Positions 1 through 13,513 of a stretch of 64,000 nucleotides of DNA are shown piece by piece (position 1 is the stretch's first letter; the number at the start of each line of letters is the position of its first letter). Origin of the DNA: Gremmenia infestans (lineage: Eukaryota > Ascomycota > Leotiomycetes > Helotiales > Hamatocanthoscyphaceae); contig JAFEVB010000032.1 in NCBI GenBank assembly GCA_032629725.1, positions 620,001-684,000 of the forward strand, read 5' to 3'. Made by a program: the position numbers and the translations under genes. The notes below the pieces were generated by a model. That model searched no databases and was not told the origin of the DNA. It worked only from the letters and a program-made list of their open reading frames with translations.

Positions 1-141
1 TCTGAGCTACGAGCACCACAAGGTAGATGAGCCTGCTTTCCTACTAGGTGTAAACATGGGTGGAAGTCAGTAAAGAGGAAGGCTCGTAAGTATGTATCAA
101 ACTAAGAGCTTGCACATATAATGAAAGACTATGGCATATCG

Positions 142-183
142 TATCATTTTATTTCATTTTATTTCATTTTATTTCATTTCCTG
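142..183. repeat. 10-base AT-rich microsatellite (ATTTCATTTT units)
   Basis: About four tandem copies of the 10-base unit ATTTCATTTT lie just downstream of the EFM6 stop codon. They fall in the presumed 3' flank of that gene. No function is inferred. Confidence 0.8.
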
Positions 184-193
184 GTCGCTTTAA

Positions 194-997
194 TCATGGC
201 TTTCGTTTAAAGGTGTATAAGAACAAGCCCTCCCTAGAGAATTCCCCCCTTTCCTCATCCTCGATTTCCTGAACGACAAACCTCTTCTTGGCATTCTTTA
301 TAAACTGCATGTCTGCTCTCCTGCGCTTCTTGAAACAGAAAAAAATGACCGCATCCTTGCTCAGTTCAAGAAGCTCTTCTAGCGTGGCGAGAAGCAACGG
401 GAAAGCCGGCTCGAAGTACACGCAATCGGCTGCTAGGATAACGTTGGGCTTCTGTTCAATGATGTCCTTCGGCAATGGGTCACCCCTATCATCTCTTTAA
501 TAAATGGCTCTTTTCATACATAGCTCAGGGTCCATACCAGTTCAGCACTAGGGGTAGTACACGTGACTGCAGTGAATTGAGAGTAACATTTTTTCCCATT
601 AGAGAGAGCATATTCTCCTGATCTGTGATGTAGATAGGCGTATCAATAGGACAGCCAAGAGCAACACCTAAGCCGACCAGTCCGCCGCCTGCTCCTAATT
701 CAAGACTATATGATTCTGAGTGACTGCGAGATGATCGGGAAAGGGAGTGTCCTACATTCTAGCATCTCTCAAGGAGTTTCTGTGATACCGTAACATCTGC
801 TTCGCCAGAACCATACCGGCCGGCCATAATTGACCGCCACAACCAGATTTTAGATCCTCGTGGAGTTGTAGCGGAGGTTCAAGCAAGTTTGAAAAATCGA
901 TAAAAGTGGTTGATGCAGCTTTGTAGGTAGGTACAGGAGTGAAGTCTTCTCCGATTGATAGAGGCGAGAACTCTGGAGAGGGAGACCGGGATAGCAT
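194..997 (-). CDS. EFM6: METTL21-type protein-lysine N-methyltransferase (EFM6-like)
   Basis: Class I SAM-dependent methyltransferase of the METTL21/EFM family; in yeast Efm6 methylates a lysine of translation elongation factor 1A in the cytoplasm. Three exons read 997-789, 723-538 and 485-194, giving 228 residues. The joins are set by the family sequence: exon 2 carries the SAM-binding loop LELGAGGGLVGLGVALG. The last junction rebuilds LNWGDPLP, and exon 3 has the post-motif II block NVILAADCVYFEPAFP. The start is uncertain. ATG 997 (MLSRSPSPEF) resembles family N-termini, while ATG 1093 would add 32 residues in frame. The exact EFM6 assignment rather than another METTL21 relative is inference. 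The gene is transcribed away from AXL2. Confidence 0.85.
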
Positions 998-1878
998 GGC
1001 TCGCGTTCTCTTGAGGTGTTTGAGAAAGGTGGGGGCTGGATCAGAAAGATATCTATCGATACGTACCGATGCCTCCTTTTTCTCGCTTACCATAAGTTGG
1101 TTCACCACTTTTCGCGCTAGTGAGACGTCCTTTTTACCCCTTCAAATGTCCCCTTCGTTGACACTCAAATGCAACCCTTTGCTTGTTCACAAGTCAAGGG
1201 CTGTGGTTATGCCACATCCAATATTCCCATGAATGAGGTACTCAAGATCTTCATTTCAAGCAGGTACTCCAGGATTATGCACCGATTTGGCAGCCTTCAA
1301 ATTGCCTCGAATTGCCCTCGACCATCGGTCCACCACTCGACACTTCCGGCCGGAGACTAAAACTCAAATTGTCTTCTCCTTTATGATGGGTCACATTCAA
1401 CTCCAGAAGCCTGCCTTCCCTTTATTTTCGTCATGTCTGAGCGATTTTGAACAGTTGCTACAGTCTACTTGGCATTTAGAAGTTGCGGGCGGGGGCTGGA
1501 ATGAGGCATGGGAATGCCTTCAAACAATATGCTAGCTAACCTTTCACCTGCCCAGCAACTCGGCTTCGATAGTATCGGAAGGTTGGTCCCCAGCCCTTGT
1601 AGCCCTTACTGTCTTTTCCATTGCTGTTAAATTCCTTAAGCAAGGCGATACACATCGATAAGCGGGTCTCCCTGTTCTCCGCCTGCGCCTCCAAAATTTT
1701 GGGTCGTGATGGTACCCTCGATCATGTCCGTTTCATTCTGTGTGTCTCCATCTGGTTGTAAACTCTTCTGTGTATTTTAAACCATGTCAACTCTGCTGTT
1801 CTCGTCTGTCTAGTATTGCACAAGTTGGACGACGGAGGTGGATAACTAATCTACACAACCAATTCCTTCCTCGTAAAA
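998..1878. promoter_or_regulatory. Shared upstream region between EFM6 and AXL2
   Basis: These 0.9 kb separate two divergently transcribed genes and must hold both promoters. C/T-rich stretches precede the AXL2 start, as is common for fungal promoters. Short open frames here have no family resemblance. No clear TATA box or operator stood out. Confidence 0.5.
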
Positions 1879-4806
1879 ATGGCGCTGTGGAAGATAGTCG
1901 CTGCTGCTGCCATCATATCAAATATTACGAATGCCACTCCGACAATCGACTACCCTCTCAACTCTCAAGTACCTACAATTGCGCGTGTATCACAACCCTT
2001 CGCATATACCTTTCCGAGCTCGACCTTCTCCTCGGCCTCCGCCATAACCTACAATTTATCCAGCGGACCAAGTTGGCTGTCACTGGATAGCACCACTCGC
2101 ACACTTTCTGGAACACCATCCACCGCTGATGTTGGAACAGACAGTGTAACTGGAGTAGCTATCGATCTGACGGCTACTGATTCCTCTGGGTCGATTACTC
2201 TCAGTGCAACTCTAGCGGTCTCAAAAGATCCTGCACCGGTCGTGAGCATACCACCATCTACGCAACTACCTTCTTTCGGTGCATTTTCCGGGCCGTCGAC
2301 CATACTCTTTCATCCATCGACACCATTTACATTCAAATTTGACCCCGAAACATTTTCCGCTAATGGTGGAAGCTCGAACCTTAGCTACTATGCTGTCACC
2401 GCCGATAATACCCCCTTGCCATCTTGGGTACTTTTCGACGAGACCTCACTCTCGTTCAGCGGCCAGACTCCAGACTATTCTTCTCTCATTCAACCGCCGC
2501 AGACTTTTGGAATACGACTTATCGTATCTGATATTGAAGGGTTTGCCGGGGCGTCCACTGTCTTCTATATTGAGGTTGGAGTACATATTTTGGCCTTCAA
2601 CAATGCGGATATGTTCATCAATACCACTGCAGGAAGCAACATCAATTTTTTAGGGCTTTCGAACAACCTCCAAATAGATGGCCGACCTGCAAACGCATCC
2701 GAAATCACCTCAATGGATGTGCAGACGCCACCTTGGTTAGTGTTTGATAATTTGACGATGGCGTTGACTGGAACTGCTCCGCCAAATATTCGTTCTTCCA
2801 ACATCTCAGTACTCGCAACAGATATATATGGAGATGCAGCAAATGCGACAATATCACTGGCTGCGGGCACCTCGATATTCAGCATGTCAGTTCCGAAACT
2901 GAATGCTACAATAGATGCCGGATTTTCGTACAATTTAAGTACTTACCTCACCAATCCATCTGATATATACATGAGTGCCAACTTTACTCCGCCTGAATCA
3001 TGGCTATCCTTCGATACCTCGACATTCGTTCTGTCTGGCCAAGTCCCAACAAGCGCGAACCCTTCCATGAATACAATCACCTTGAATGCAATCTCGAAAT
3101 CATCACATATGTCCAGTTCTCAGTCCTTCGAGCTGTCGGTCATCTCGGCGACCATACCATTTTCTTCGATAACACCCTCGTCATCTCGAACTTCACCTAC
3201 TACTTCTCGAACTGGGACCTCTACTCCAACCCCAGCCCCAGCCCCAGCGTACGCAAGCCATCAATTGAGCAGACATGTTGCGGCTATCGTCACTCCAATC
3301 CTTGTGGTGTTTGCAGCAGTCCTGTTTGCGCTCTTCTGCTACCGAAAGCGCAGGCGCACAGCCAGAAAGCGATCAAGGAGCCCTGACAAGAGTGAAACAT
3401 CAGCTCACGAAAATCTAGAAGCAGGATCCATTTCGAGCGTTGAAGAAATAGTACTACCACCACGGGTTGCGCCCCCTGACCCCCTCCACTTAGATACGTC
3501 TGGATTTCTGAGTGATAATACACACCATGCCCTCACTACAAACGAAAAGCGACTGAGCCCTATAAATCTCCCTGATCGAAATCTAAGACGGTCTCGAACT
3601 ACAACTTCCATATTTGGAGCGCGGGGATCGGATATGAGTAAGCGAACGAGTTCGGGGCTCATGGAGAGCTCAGGCAATAGAATACGTTCCTATTCAGAAA
3701 ATGCGTTGTCCAAAACGGACAATAGTTGGAGATCTACGCAGGACAGCTCGCACCCAACGGGGGATTCGTCCTCTATAACGAATTCTTCGTACCGTTTGAC
3801 ACGGACGTATTCCAACTTCTCAAGGAAAGGTCATACGCGACGCTCGGCTCGAGTCCTGTCTTCGAATCTTGTTGGAAACATTAGAGAGAGCTGTGATACG
3901 TCAAATCAACAGTCCGAAAGGTCAATTCTGAATTTGACGGATAGCAGCTTCTCTTTCACACCATTGGAGAACTTTACTGCGCTTTCTAAGAATGAAAGTG
4001 TGAGCAAAAAGCCCGAAGTCTTAAATGTAATAGATAGACCAGCCAACACAAGGTCAAAAAGGCGACAATCAAGGCTTCCCGCTGCGTTTGAAAGGAAGCG
4101 GGGTGGTATTGGACATGGCGGTCGAGCATCGATATCATCTCTATCCAGCAGAAGCGTGAAAGGAAGGAGCGTAGGGAACGGTCAGGAATGGATGTCAAGC
4201 TCTAGCCAGCCCCCTGCCCTTGTGAGAAACTCGAGAACATGGTTGACAGTCGCCGATTCAAATCGACACAGTAGCGCCAGCGCCACATCCGCATACTCAG
4301 ACACATACCCAAGAAGCAGCATGCGCATGAGCATTCGAGCAGTCGCCAAAAGCCCGCCCATAGCTGTTGCAAAACGAGGTTCACAGAGTAGCCAGGCATC
4401 TCACGGCTCTCGACCTGTTAGTAGACGCGTTGGCTCCTCGCCCTTCTTCGGTGGCTCTTTAGTTCGAGACTCCCTGAGATCTCCCAAGCGTGCCCACAGA
4501 TCCTACGCTGATTCCCCTACCGTCCCAGAAGAATCCCGCATGGAAAGCCTACAGAACGTAGTTCTGCACGGCCTCCGAGAAGAAGACACACCTCCGCGTG
4601 ACTCTTTGGGGATCAGATATGGTACATACGGCCTAGCCCGCGAAGGAACGCGCCAGCTGAAGACATATATAGGCGAACTACACCGCATAAAAACCAGAGA
4701 CAGTATCCGCTCTACTCAATCTAGAGATAGTCGGTTCGAGTCTGCTGACCCGTCCATGCAATCATTACACCAATCTCAACATCCACCCACCCCAACCCAA
4801 AACCAC

Positions 4807-4850
<44 letters not shown>

Positions 4851-5202
4851 ATATGAAGACTATTACTCCGAAGGAAGCTGGGAAACGCACCCACCTAGCC
4901 GCGATAGCCAAGGCAATATAATCGAATACAGCGAAGACGAATCACCCAAACTCTCCACAGCAGCCAAAGCAGCGCAGGCGAAAAGCAGAGTGAGCTTTGT
5001 GCCGACGGCGAGACCCAAGTCGAAGTTGGTGGTTGACCCGAGGACGGAGATGGGCGTTGGCGTGAGGATGGTGGAGGGAGTAGGGAGGAGGCCGATTAGT
5101 GTTGATGCGAAGGCGACGACGGGTAGTGTGAGGGCGAGGGTGGAAAGACAAACTGATGAAGGAGGTGGAGAAGATACAGGGGATTATTCGGCGTATATCT
5201 GA
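1879..5202 (+). CDS. AXL2: Axial budding pattern protein 2 (Axl2), cadherin-like type I membrane protein
   Basis: Single-exon gene for 1107 residues. It has a signal peptide (about 1-19, ending before TPTIDYPLN), then tandem dystroglycan-type cadherin-like domains to about residue 430. Repeated PSWLSLD / SWLSFD motifs and SG(T/Q)P turns mark those domains. A Ser/Thr/Pro stalk follows, then one transmembrane helix near residues 466-488 and a basic stop-transfer CYRKRRRTARKR. The remaining ~600 cytoplasmic residues are Ser/Arg-rich and disordered, with an uninterrupted Asp run encoded near 4806-4850. In yeast Axl2 marks the axial bud site and works with septins; in filamentous fungi homologues act in septation and conidiation. 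A septin gene (CDC10) lies 28 kb away in this window. Orthology rests on architecture, since sequence is weakly conserved in this family. Confidence 0.85.
4806..4850 (+). repeat. GAT/GAC codon microsatellite inside AXL2
   Basis: A near-perfect hexanucleotide run (GACGAT) encodes an unbroken polyaspartate stretch in the cytoplasmic tail of Axl2. It keeps the reading frame, so length changes would alter only the number of Asp residues. Confidence 0.85.
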
Positions 5203-6441
5203 GGGAGTAATGTGAAGCGGTGTGGATGGTCTTTTTGAATAAGTTTTTGGATCTATAGATAAATAGATAATGCAAAGCTTTATGAGCAGGTCTTATTCTC
5301 GCAGCGTTCTTCTCATCACTTAATGAAGTTCATATAGATCAAGGATATACCTAGACACAATACGAGTGATTGAGAGTCTGTCGTCCTGCCTGGTTTTGGG
5401 CATTCGCTATGGTACCACAAGGGAAGTTAGACGGTGGTTTCGTAATACTCAAGTATATCTTCTCCAGATCTGCTGAAGGTTTGCTTTGTACATAGGAACT
5501 TCGTAGACTCATACGCCGTGGCTCTTTGGCCATTTTGGAGTGACTGCAAATCAAAAATTCAAGGACCCTAAGGTACTTACCTAGGTAGTTGAAGTTGTTT
5601 CGTCGTTCCTGCCTCATTTATCAGTCTACAGTACTCGTATTCAAAGTTTGTACTGATTGCAAGGATGGCTTAGACCCCAACCCCTAAACTTACCTTACTG
5701 TACTTCAGTACTGTAATGACGCATCAGGGTGCATGCACCATCGTGCCCTGATCAGTGCGCGCCGCTGCCTGCCACCCCATGCCATCTACGGAGTATGCAC
5801 GGCACGCCACCATGAATCTGGCCTGGCTCCAGGAAGATGAAGCCATTATTTCCAGAGAAGGAACAAGGCGGCAGTCATTCAGGGTCTGTGAAAGCCAACA
5901 CATTTCCATATATTATTGCTGGTGCATGCTGGTGCAACCAACCACAGAGATGATGAGCGTGAATCTTCCTGACCAAGTCATTAGCTGCCCGCATTAAAAG
6001 TAAGAGGTTATTCACAATCAAAAATCACAATCACATCACATGAATCATTTTCCTGATCATCATCTCCGTCGCTGCTTGTACACAACCCACGCCGCTGCCT
6101 TAAAAACGAACGACCAGCCTAGCCGAAAAGGCCCTAGTCAGAATATCTCCCCAAAGCAAAGAGAGAAGGCCTCGCAAATCCGTCATATTTTCCTCATCTC
6201 CCCCACACGCGATCCTTCCAGAAAGCTATCCCCTCCCCGCGACGATTCCAGTACATACGCCCTCATTCTTACTACACATGGACAGATAGTCCCTCCACAT
6301 ACCCTTCGACCCTCGCCTTCCACGCGATTGACCCCGCACCTCTTCCTTCCTCGCGCTTTCGAAGGCAAAACTTTCGAGCCAGAGCCAGCTAGGATACCAA
6401 ATTGCTCCCAGTCGTAGATTGAGAGCTTCCGAACCGTCAAT
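5203..6441. other. Intergenic region upstream of the PP2C gene
   Basis: No gene was recognised in these 1.2 kb. There is an imperfect 22-base palindrome at 5695-5716 built from AGTACTGTA-like halves. The last 400 bases are C/T-rich and probably hold the promoter and leader of the PP2C gene. An open frame at 6040-6417 has no family resemblance. Confidence 0.5.
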
Positions 6442-8327
6442 ATGGGTCAGACCTTATCTGAGCCGGTCGTGGAGAAGGTATGCAATCATTTTCTTTCTGC
6501 TACAACGCCGTCGTCACTAGATGTCCCGCCTCCGCGGGATGGCCGATCCTCGGCCAGCTAGTAGTGCGAGGGCTGTACAAACAAACGCTCAAAAATGATT
6601 GAATTCTCATAGTATGCGAAGAGGCGCGCTATATTATGTTTTGTCGTTGATGGGCGGCTGCGTACATCATTGTCAACAGTCTTTTGCGTTTTAAATATGG
6701 GGAAATTGCTGACATATTCGTCTTGCTAGACCTCAGACAGCGGTGGCGATGAGCGCTTAATATTTGGTGTATCGTCTATGCAAGGATGGCGTATCAGTAT
6801 GGAGGATGCACATGCTGCGGTGCTTGATTTACAAACTGCTGCTGAAGATGGTGCGGCTGCGAAGCCCACGACTGGTATTGACAAGAGACTGTCGTTCTTC
6901 GGAGTTTATGATGGACATGGAGGTGACCGGGTCGCCCAGTTCGCTGGGGAGCATATACACCAGATCATTGCAAAGCAGGAGGCTTTCAAGAAGGGGGATA
7001 TTGAGCAGGCATTAAAGGATGGATTTCTCGCTACGGATCGCGCAATTCTCAATGGTCAGCATGTTCGATTAAATACAACACGGGTTGATGGGAAACTGAC
7101 TCGTGCTCTGCAGACCCACGGTACGAGGAAGAAGTTTCCGGCTGCACCGCATCTGTTGGTATTCTTTCCGCAACAAAGATCTATGTGGTATGTGGTATCT
7201 TGATGGCATGAGGTATTTATACTGACTATGTAGGGCAATGCTGGTGACTCCCGATCCGTTTTGGGAGTGAAGGGGCGTGCCAAGCCGCTCTCATTTGATC
7301 ACAAGCCCCAAAATGAAGGTAAACATGCACATGTTGATCTTACATATGGAAATATAACCCTAACATATGCACAGGGGAGAAGGCACGTATTACTGCTGCT
7401 GGAGGATTCGTAGACTTCGGGCGTGTGAACGGAAACCTCGCTTTGTCAAGAGCTATTGGCGATTTTGAATTCAAGAAGAGTGCCGAGCTTGCCCCCGAGC
7501 AACAGATTGTTACCGCATTTCCAGACGTCACCGTTCACGATATTTCTGACGACGACGAGTTTCTAGTTGTTGCATGTGATGGTGAGCTCAGTAAACGGTA
7601 ACGAGCATGGTGCAGCATATTAACATTACCTACAGGTATTTGGGATTGCCAGTCTTCGCAAGCAGTTGTCGAATTTGTTAGACGCGGCATTGCCGCAAAG
7701 CAAGACCTTACGAAGATCTGTGAAAACATGATGGACAACTGCTTGGCTTCAAATTCCGAGACGGGCGGAGTTGGTTGCGACAACATGACTATAGTCATTA
7801 TTGGTCTGTTGCGTGGCAAAACCCAGGATGAGTGGTACGAAGAAATTGCAAAGCGAGTTGCGAATGGAGATGGCCCATGTGCTCCTCCAGAGTATGGCAA
7901 GTAGCCTGTCCGGCTCTTCAAAAGGGAAACAAGGCTAATGACTAAAACAGCTGAGTTCAGAGGCCCAGGTGTCCACCACAACTTCGATGACAGTGATAGC
8001 GGGTACGATGTTGACATGGACCAAAAATCGAAGACTTTCGGTGGTAACCAACGCGGCCGTATTATTCTTCTTGGTGATGGAACTGAAGTCCTCACAGATT
8101 CCGATGACACCGAGATGTTTGACCACCAAGACGAAGACAAAGACCTTGACAGCCAAGTCCATAAAGGCACAATCAGCGGCCGAGAGACCGACTCCAAGCC
8201 ATCCACCGATGCAGAAAAGAAAGAGGGTACATATATCAAAGATTACTCCACCGCGAACAGCTTTCTTACCAGTTCTATAGGTTCGAAAGAAATCCCGGCG
8301 GAGAAGGCTGAGGTCAAGGGCCAGTAG
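6442..8327 (+). CDS. PTC2: Protein phosphatase 2C, Ptc2/Ptc3 type
   Basis: Mg/Mn-dependent Ser/Thr phosphatase; family members down-regulate stress MAP-kinase and DNA-damage signalling. Seven exons: 6442-6477, 6730-7054, 7114-7187, 7234-7318, 7375-7581, 7636-7896 and 7951-8327, giving 454 residues. Start [12 protein letters not shown] suits the N-myristoylation signal seen in this family. Metal-site motifs are present: [52 protein letters not shown] and GCDNMT. The last intron begins with GC (7897-7950, GC..AG). It is required to continue from CAPPEY into AEFRGPG and an acidic, probably disordered tail of about 125 residues. If that intron is retained, translation ends two codons later, leaving a complete catalytic domain without the tail. 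Choosing PTC2 rather than PTC3 is arbitrary. Confidence 0.94.
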
Positions 8328-9463
8328 GACCAACAATTTCAGGAGTTTACACGGAATGGGCTTCACAACACCAATTTCAATGGAGATATTACCGATGCGA
8401 TTGCTCGTTCTTTGAAAAGCGGTATCTAGCTATCTAGACGGATGGGCTTTGATTAGAATTGGCAAAGTTTTGTGCTTTTATAGCAGGGCGCGAATGAGAA
8501 TTTGACGCTTTCCTGCTTTATTATGTTTCAGCTTTATGAGGCTGGTTGGGCGATGGGAAGAGGCCAAAGGGAGACAGGCGGCAATTCATGAACACTTTCT
8601 CGATCGACAGGCAGTTATCCCCGAAATCCGCAGTGGCGGCGGTTTTCATCATGTTTTCCAGAATCACGATCTTCATCACGCAGCGGGTTTGTTTTGTCTT
8701 GCCTTATACTCGTAGTGCTTTTCTTTTGCACGGGAGATGTTCACAGGAATGATGCATAGAAGATGGTCAGCAGTTGCATTGCATTATATCGTATCAAGCG
8801 GAGCCAATTGATACCTGAGAAATACTCGTAAAAGCATATCATTTGTTCATGTGAAACAACAGCTATGGTATTCTACCGACATTTGGAGAATGGAAGGGAA
8901 GGGAAGGCTACTAATATCCTGGATCTTAAATCATGCAAACTGGTGAAGCAAATTATGTGTACCTAGACTAGAGATCTTCCGAGTCTCAGCCTTGTCCGAC
9001 ATGGACCGTGCCTCTAGTGTGTTGCCACGTGATATATGACGCTTGAGGTCCAGGATTGGCTGCCAGGTTTCTTGACTTGACATTTCCGGTTCCCAAGCTC
9101 CACATGTAGTCTTTAGAAACACGGTCGAAGTCCATCTACATTATTGATGTCGACATGAGGAATCAGATAAATACTCACCCTTTCCCTTTCCCTGAGAATC
9201 CAAACAATACATCTTTTCTCTTCATCCGGAAATTGTCCTGAGACGATCCGACCCGGCCAACTTCCCCAGCATCGCATCACAATTAATCTCTCCTTTCTAG
9301 CTCGCCAACCCCTGCCAACCCCATTTACTTTCTTACACTCAGAAACTACAAACAAACAAGGTTCACGTCACGGAAACCTCGACCCCAAACCCAGAATCCT
9401 TCTTTACTTCTTAATCCCTCCATTCATTTTTCGACGCCCTTCCCTTACTTCAAAAAACACGCA
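8328..9463. other. Intergenic region between the PP2C gene and PCT1
   Basis: No gene seen. The left part is the 3' flank of the phosphatase gene. The right 300 bases are C-rich with CTTTCCC tracts and are the likely promoter and leader of PCT1. Confidence 0.5.
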
Positions 9464-11005
<1,542 letters not shown>

Positions 11006-11276
11006 TGAACACATTGATGTTTTATGAAAATTGATTGCGTTTAGACTTTAATTCTGGTAAATCCTATTATAGAATGAAATTCATTCTTTGAGGGTCAACG
11101 TCTTCTAATATCAAGAGATGGCTAGCAGTGCGTAGAACAGCTAGGTCTTTGTGAATACCAATTCACCCACCATCTCAAAATATGTTGATTTCCGCAGGTA
11201 CCAGTAGTATAATTCCCAGACATCGTACAAATCCCCATTCATCATCTTTGGAAGACATACAGTACTTATACGCGCT

Positions 11277-12724
11277 ATGATAATTAATTCCTTTCAGAAA
11301 CAACGCTGTATTCCATCTAGGCCAAGTACGAGTAGAGACTCAAGATATGAGGAGTATAAGTACGAAGATGGGGATCAAGATGACGGGAGCATCAACAGCG
11401 GCAGCAACAGCAACGAGATTTCGAGTCATTCTTCCATTAGCACGCAATCTCAGCAAGGGCCACGGCCATATTACCAACAAATTCCACCAGAGTTCACCCA
11501 TCTGGTTCGCCTCCGATCACGTTCCCCTGTTACGTTTGAAGCAAATGCAAATGCACAACGAGAAGAAGAACAGAGACAAAGACAAAGATACGAAAGCCAT
11601 GGTATGGTTACATCCAATCCACGCACGCACGCACAAGTTAGTTTTTAAGTGAGCGATGCTAATGCTAGTCATGTTGTTTAGTAGCGATAAATGAAGAAAC
11701 GCTACGTCTCTACTCACGACGTCCCAGAGAGGGGAATATAGGGACAGGGAGAGGGACAGGGAGAGGGACAGGGACAGGGACCTTCCAAACTCTTCCACCA
11801 GTTGATTTTGGACCGCTGGATAGGTATACACAGCGCGATTCCAAGCGCGAGCATGAGCGTGGGCTGGAGCATGAGATTAAGAGGCCGAAAAATGCATTCG
11901 TGGGGTTGCGAAGTCGTGCAGATACTGCTGTTACTGGTACTGGTAATGTACCTAAGGTATGCAAGCAGATTCCACGGCACGTTTATGGGGTTTCAAACGC
12001 AGGAGCAGGGGGTTCTGCAAGACTAGGGTCTACGTTTACGGGGCAGGTACATACGGCTGCTGATCACGTACGAAAAAGAGCGCAGAGTACTGTTCTCGAA
12101 ATTACGGCAACTAGTCCTGCCCCTGCGTCCCAGGCTTCGCCGTTGAAGAGATCAGGTGCTAGACGAAGGAGGAATACGCATGTACCTGTTTCTGAACGAG
12201 CGTATAGTGATAGACGAGGGAGTTCGGAGACGGATACTTTTCGGATAGTGTGTAGAGATGATGGATACTTGCAAACGACGCCACAGAAACGAGCGCAAAC
12301 CTGGGATGGAATACAGAATCACAAACCGCTAGAAGACTCCGCTGCTCCTTTACCTCCACAGGCACATAATGCATCCGAGCAGACGCAAAGATGTCGCGAA
12401 CAGGAAAAAGCACATGATAAAGAATGCACACATCATTATCAGCAGCAGCAGGACCATTATCACCCCGCACAAAAGCCAGAAGAAGGCCCTGGTGGGGAAG
12501 AAAACGAACAAACCCTACCTAAAGCCGAAGCCTTAGCATTGGCATACAGCATCCTAGGCCCCCTGCGAACCACGCATACGGTTCAGCTTCTACTACAGGT
12601 ACAGGGACGGGCCATGCGGCGCAAAGAGTGGGAGATGGTGCGGTGCGTATTGGAGGGGAGTGAGAAGGCGAGAGTGGATTTGAGGGTTTTGGCGCTGGGG
12701 TTGGAAAGGATGGATCAGGGGTGA
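11277..12724 (+). CDS. Hypothetical low-complexity protein
   Basis: Not recognised. Two exons, 11277-11601 and 11682-12724, join in frame (SH|VAINEETL) to give 455 residues. The frame stays open for over 1 kb in exon 2. The N-terminal third is Ser/Asn/Gln-rich. A dodecamer repeat at about 11739-11775 encodes alternating GTGRGTG. The middle is rich in Arg, His, Gln and Glu (HHYQQQQDHYH). The last ~70 residues look like a short folded helical domain (EALALAYSILGPLR...RKEWEMVRCVLEG). Only the first ATG after an in-frame stop was used, so the true start could differ. It follows PCT1 in the same direction by 270 bases. It may be a lineage-restricted gene; no function is proposed. Confidence 0.5.
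11739..11778 (+). repeat. GGGACA/GGGAGA hexamer minisatellite
   Basis: Tandem GGGACAGGGAGA-type units lie inside exon 2 of the hypothetical gene and encode Gly-Thr/Gly-Arg dipeptides. The repeat length is a multiple of three, so copy-number change keeps the frame. Confidence 0.8.
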
Positions 12725-13513
12725 GATGGGGTAATGTGCGGAGTAATGGGGAATAGGAGGAATATATGTGAGGGCTTAATAACAAAGCTCGGTTTTTATT
12801 CTCCAAATGCCGTTTGTGTTGTGGGTATGGATGTGGTATGTGAAGGGCAACAAACAAACTAACTTAGCAGATAGATCTCAGTATCATAATTTCCAAGATT
12901 CTGAATCTGCTGCTCTCATACTATGCGGGATAACTTCTCTTGATTAACGTGAATCATGCTCATATTCAAAAATATCTTGTAATAATAAGAGGACGACCTA
13001 ACAAGAAAAAACCATATCCTAACACCATGCAGCAGGCTTGTTCGCAATTCCCTTACTGTAATTGTGTCTCCTAAGCCCATTCGTTTTCTAGAAGTCTGGA
13101 CGGATTGGTATTGTTGTTTTTGGGATCAATGTATGATGTGTATTTGTGCAGAAAGGGGATAAGTGAAAGGTAAAGGGTTTGTGATCAATTGGTATCGGCA
13201 TATCCCAGCGCTCGCAGATGGCACTGACAATTCGGTAGGATTTATTTGTACATGTACTTGAATGCTTTATTGTGTTTTAGCGGCAGGCACATTTCATGAA
13301 AACCGACGGCTAACATGAGATCTAGGTTTAGAATATCATTTGGAAATGAAGCATAATGCACCGGAAGCAAATCTCGAGTAGCCTTGATCACTTGATACAA
13401 GGATGTAAAGGTCCAGAGATAAAAACTTTTGTCATTCAATGTTTTCACAGAGGGGTATCATTTTTCCTCCTGCCCACAATCAACGCCGAAACTCCTACCC
13501 AGTCTAGAGGCAC
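12725..13513. other. Intergenic region between two convergent genes
   Basis: This region lies between the 3' ends of the hypothetical gene and ALG13. It is AT-rich without a recognisable gene, repeat or RNA structure. Confidence 0.5.

Noticed and set aside
5695..5716. 22-base near-palindrome with AGTACTGTA halves
   Set aside because: The arms mismatch and similar short words are scattered through the window, so it was not raised to a finding.
6040..6417. 125-codon open frame before the PP2C gene
   Set aside because: It lies in the C/T-rich leader/promoter region, has no homology and stops before the PP2C start.
7535..8239. 234-codon open frame on the minus strand
   Set aside because: It is antisense to the conserved PP2C exons 5-7 and resembles no family.
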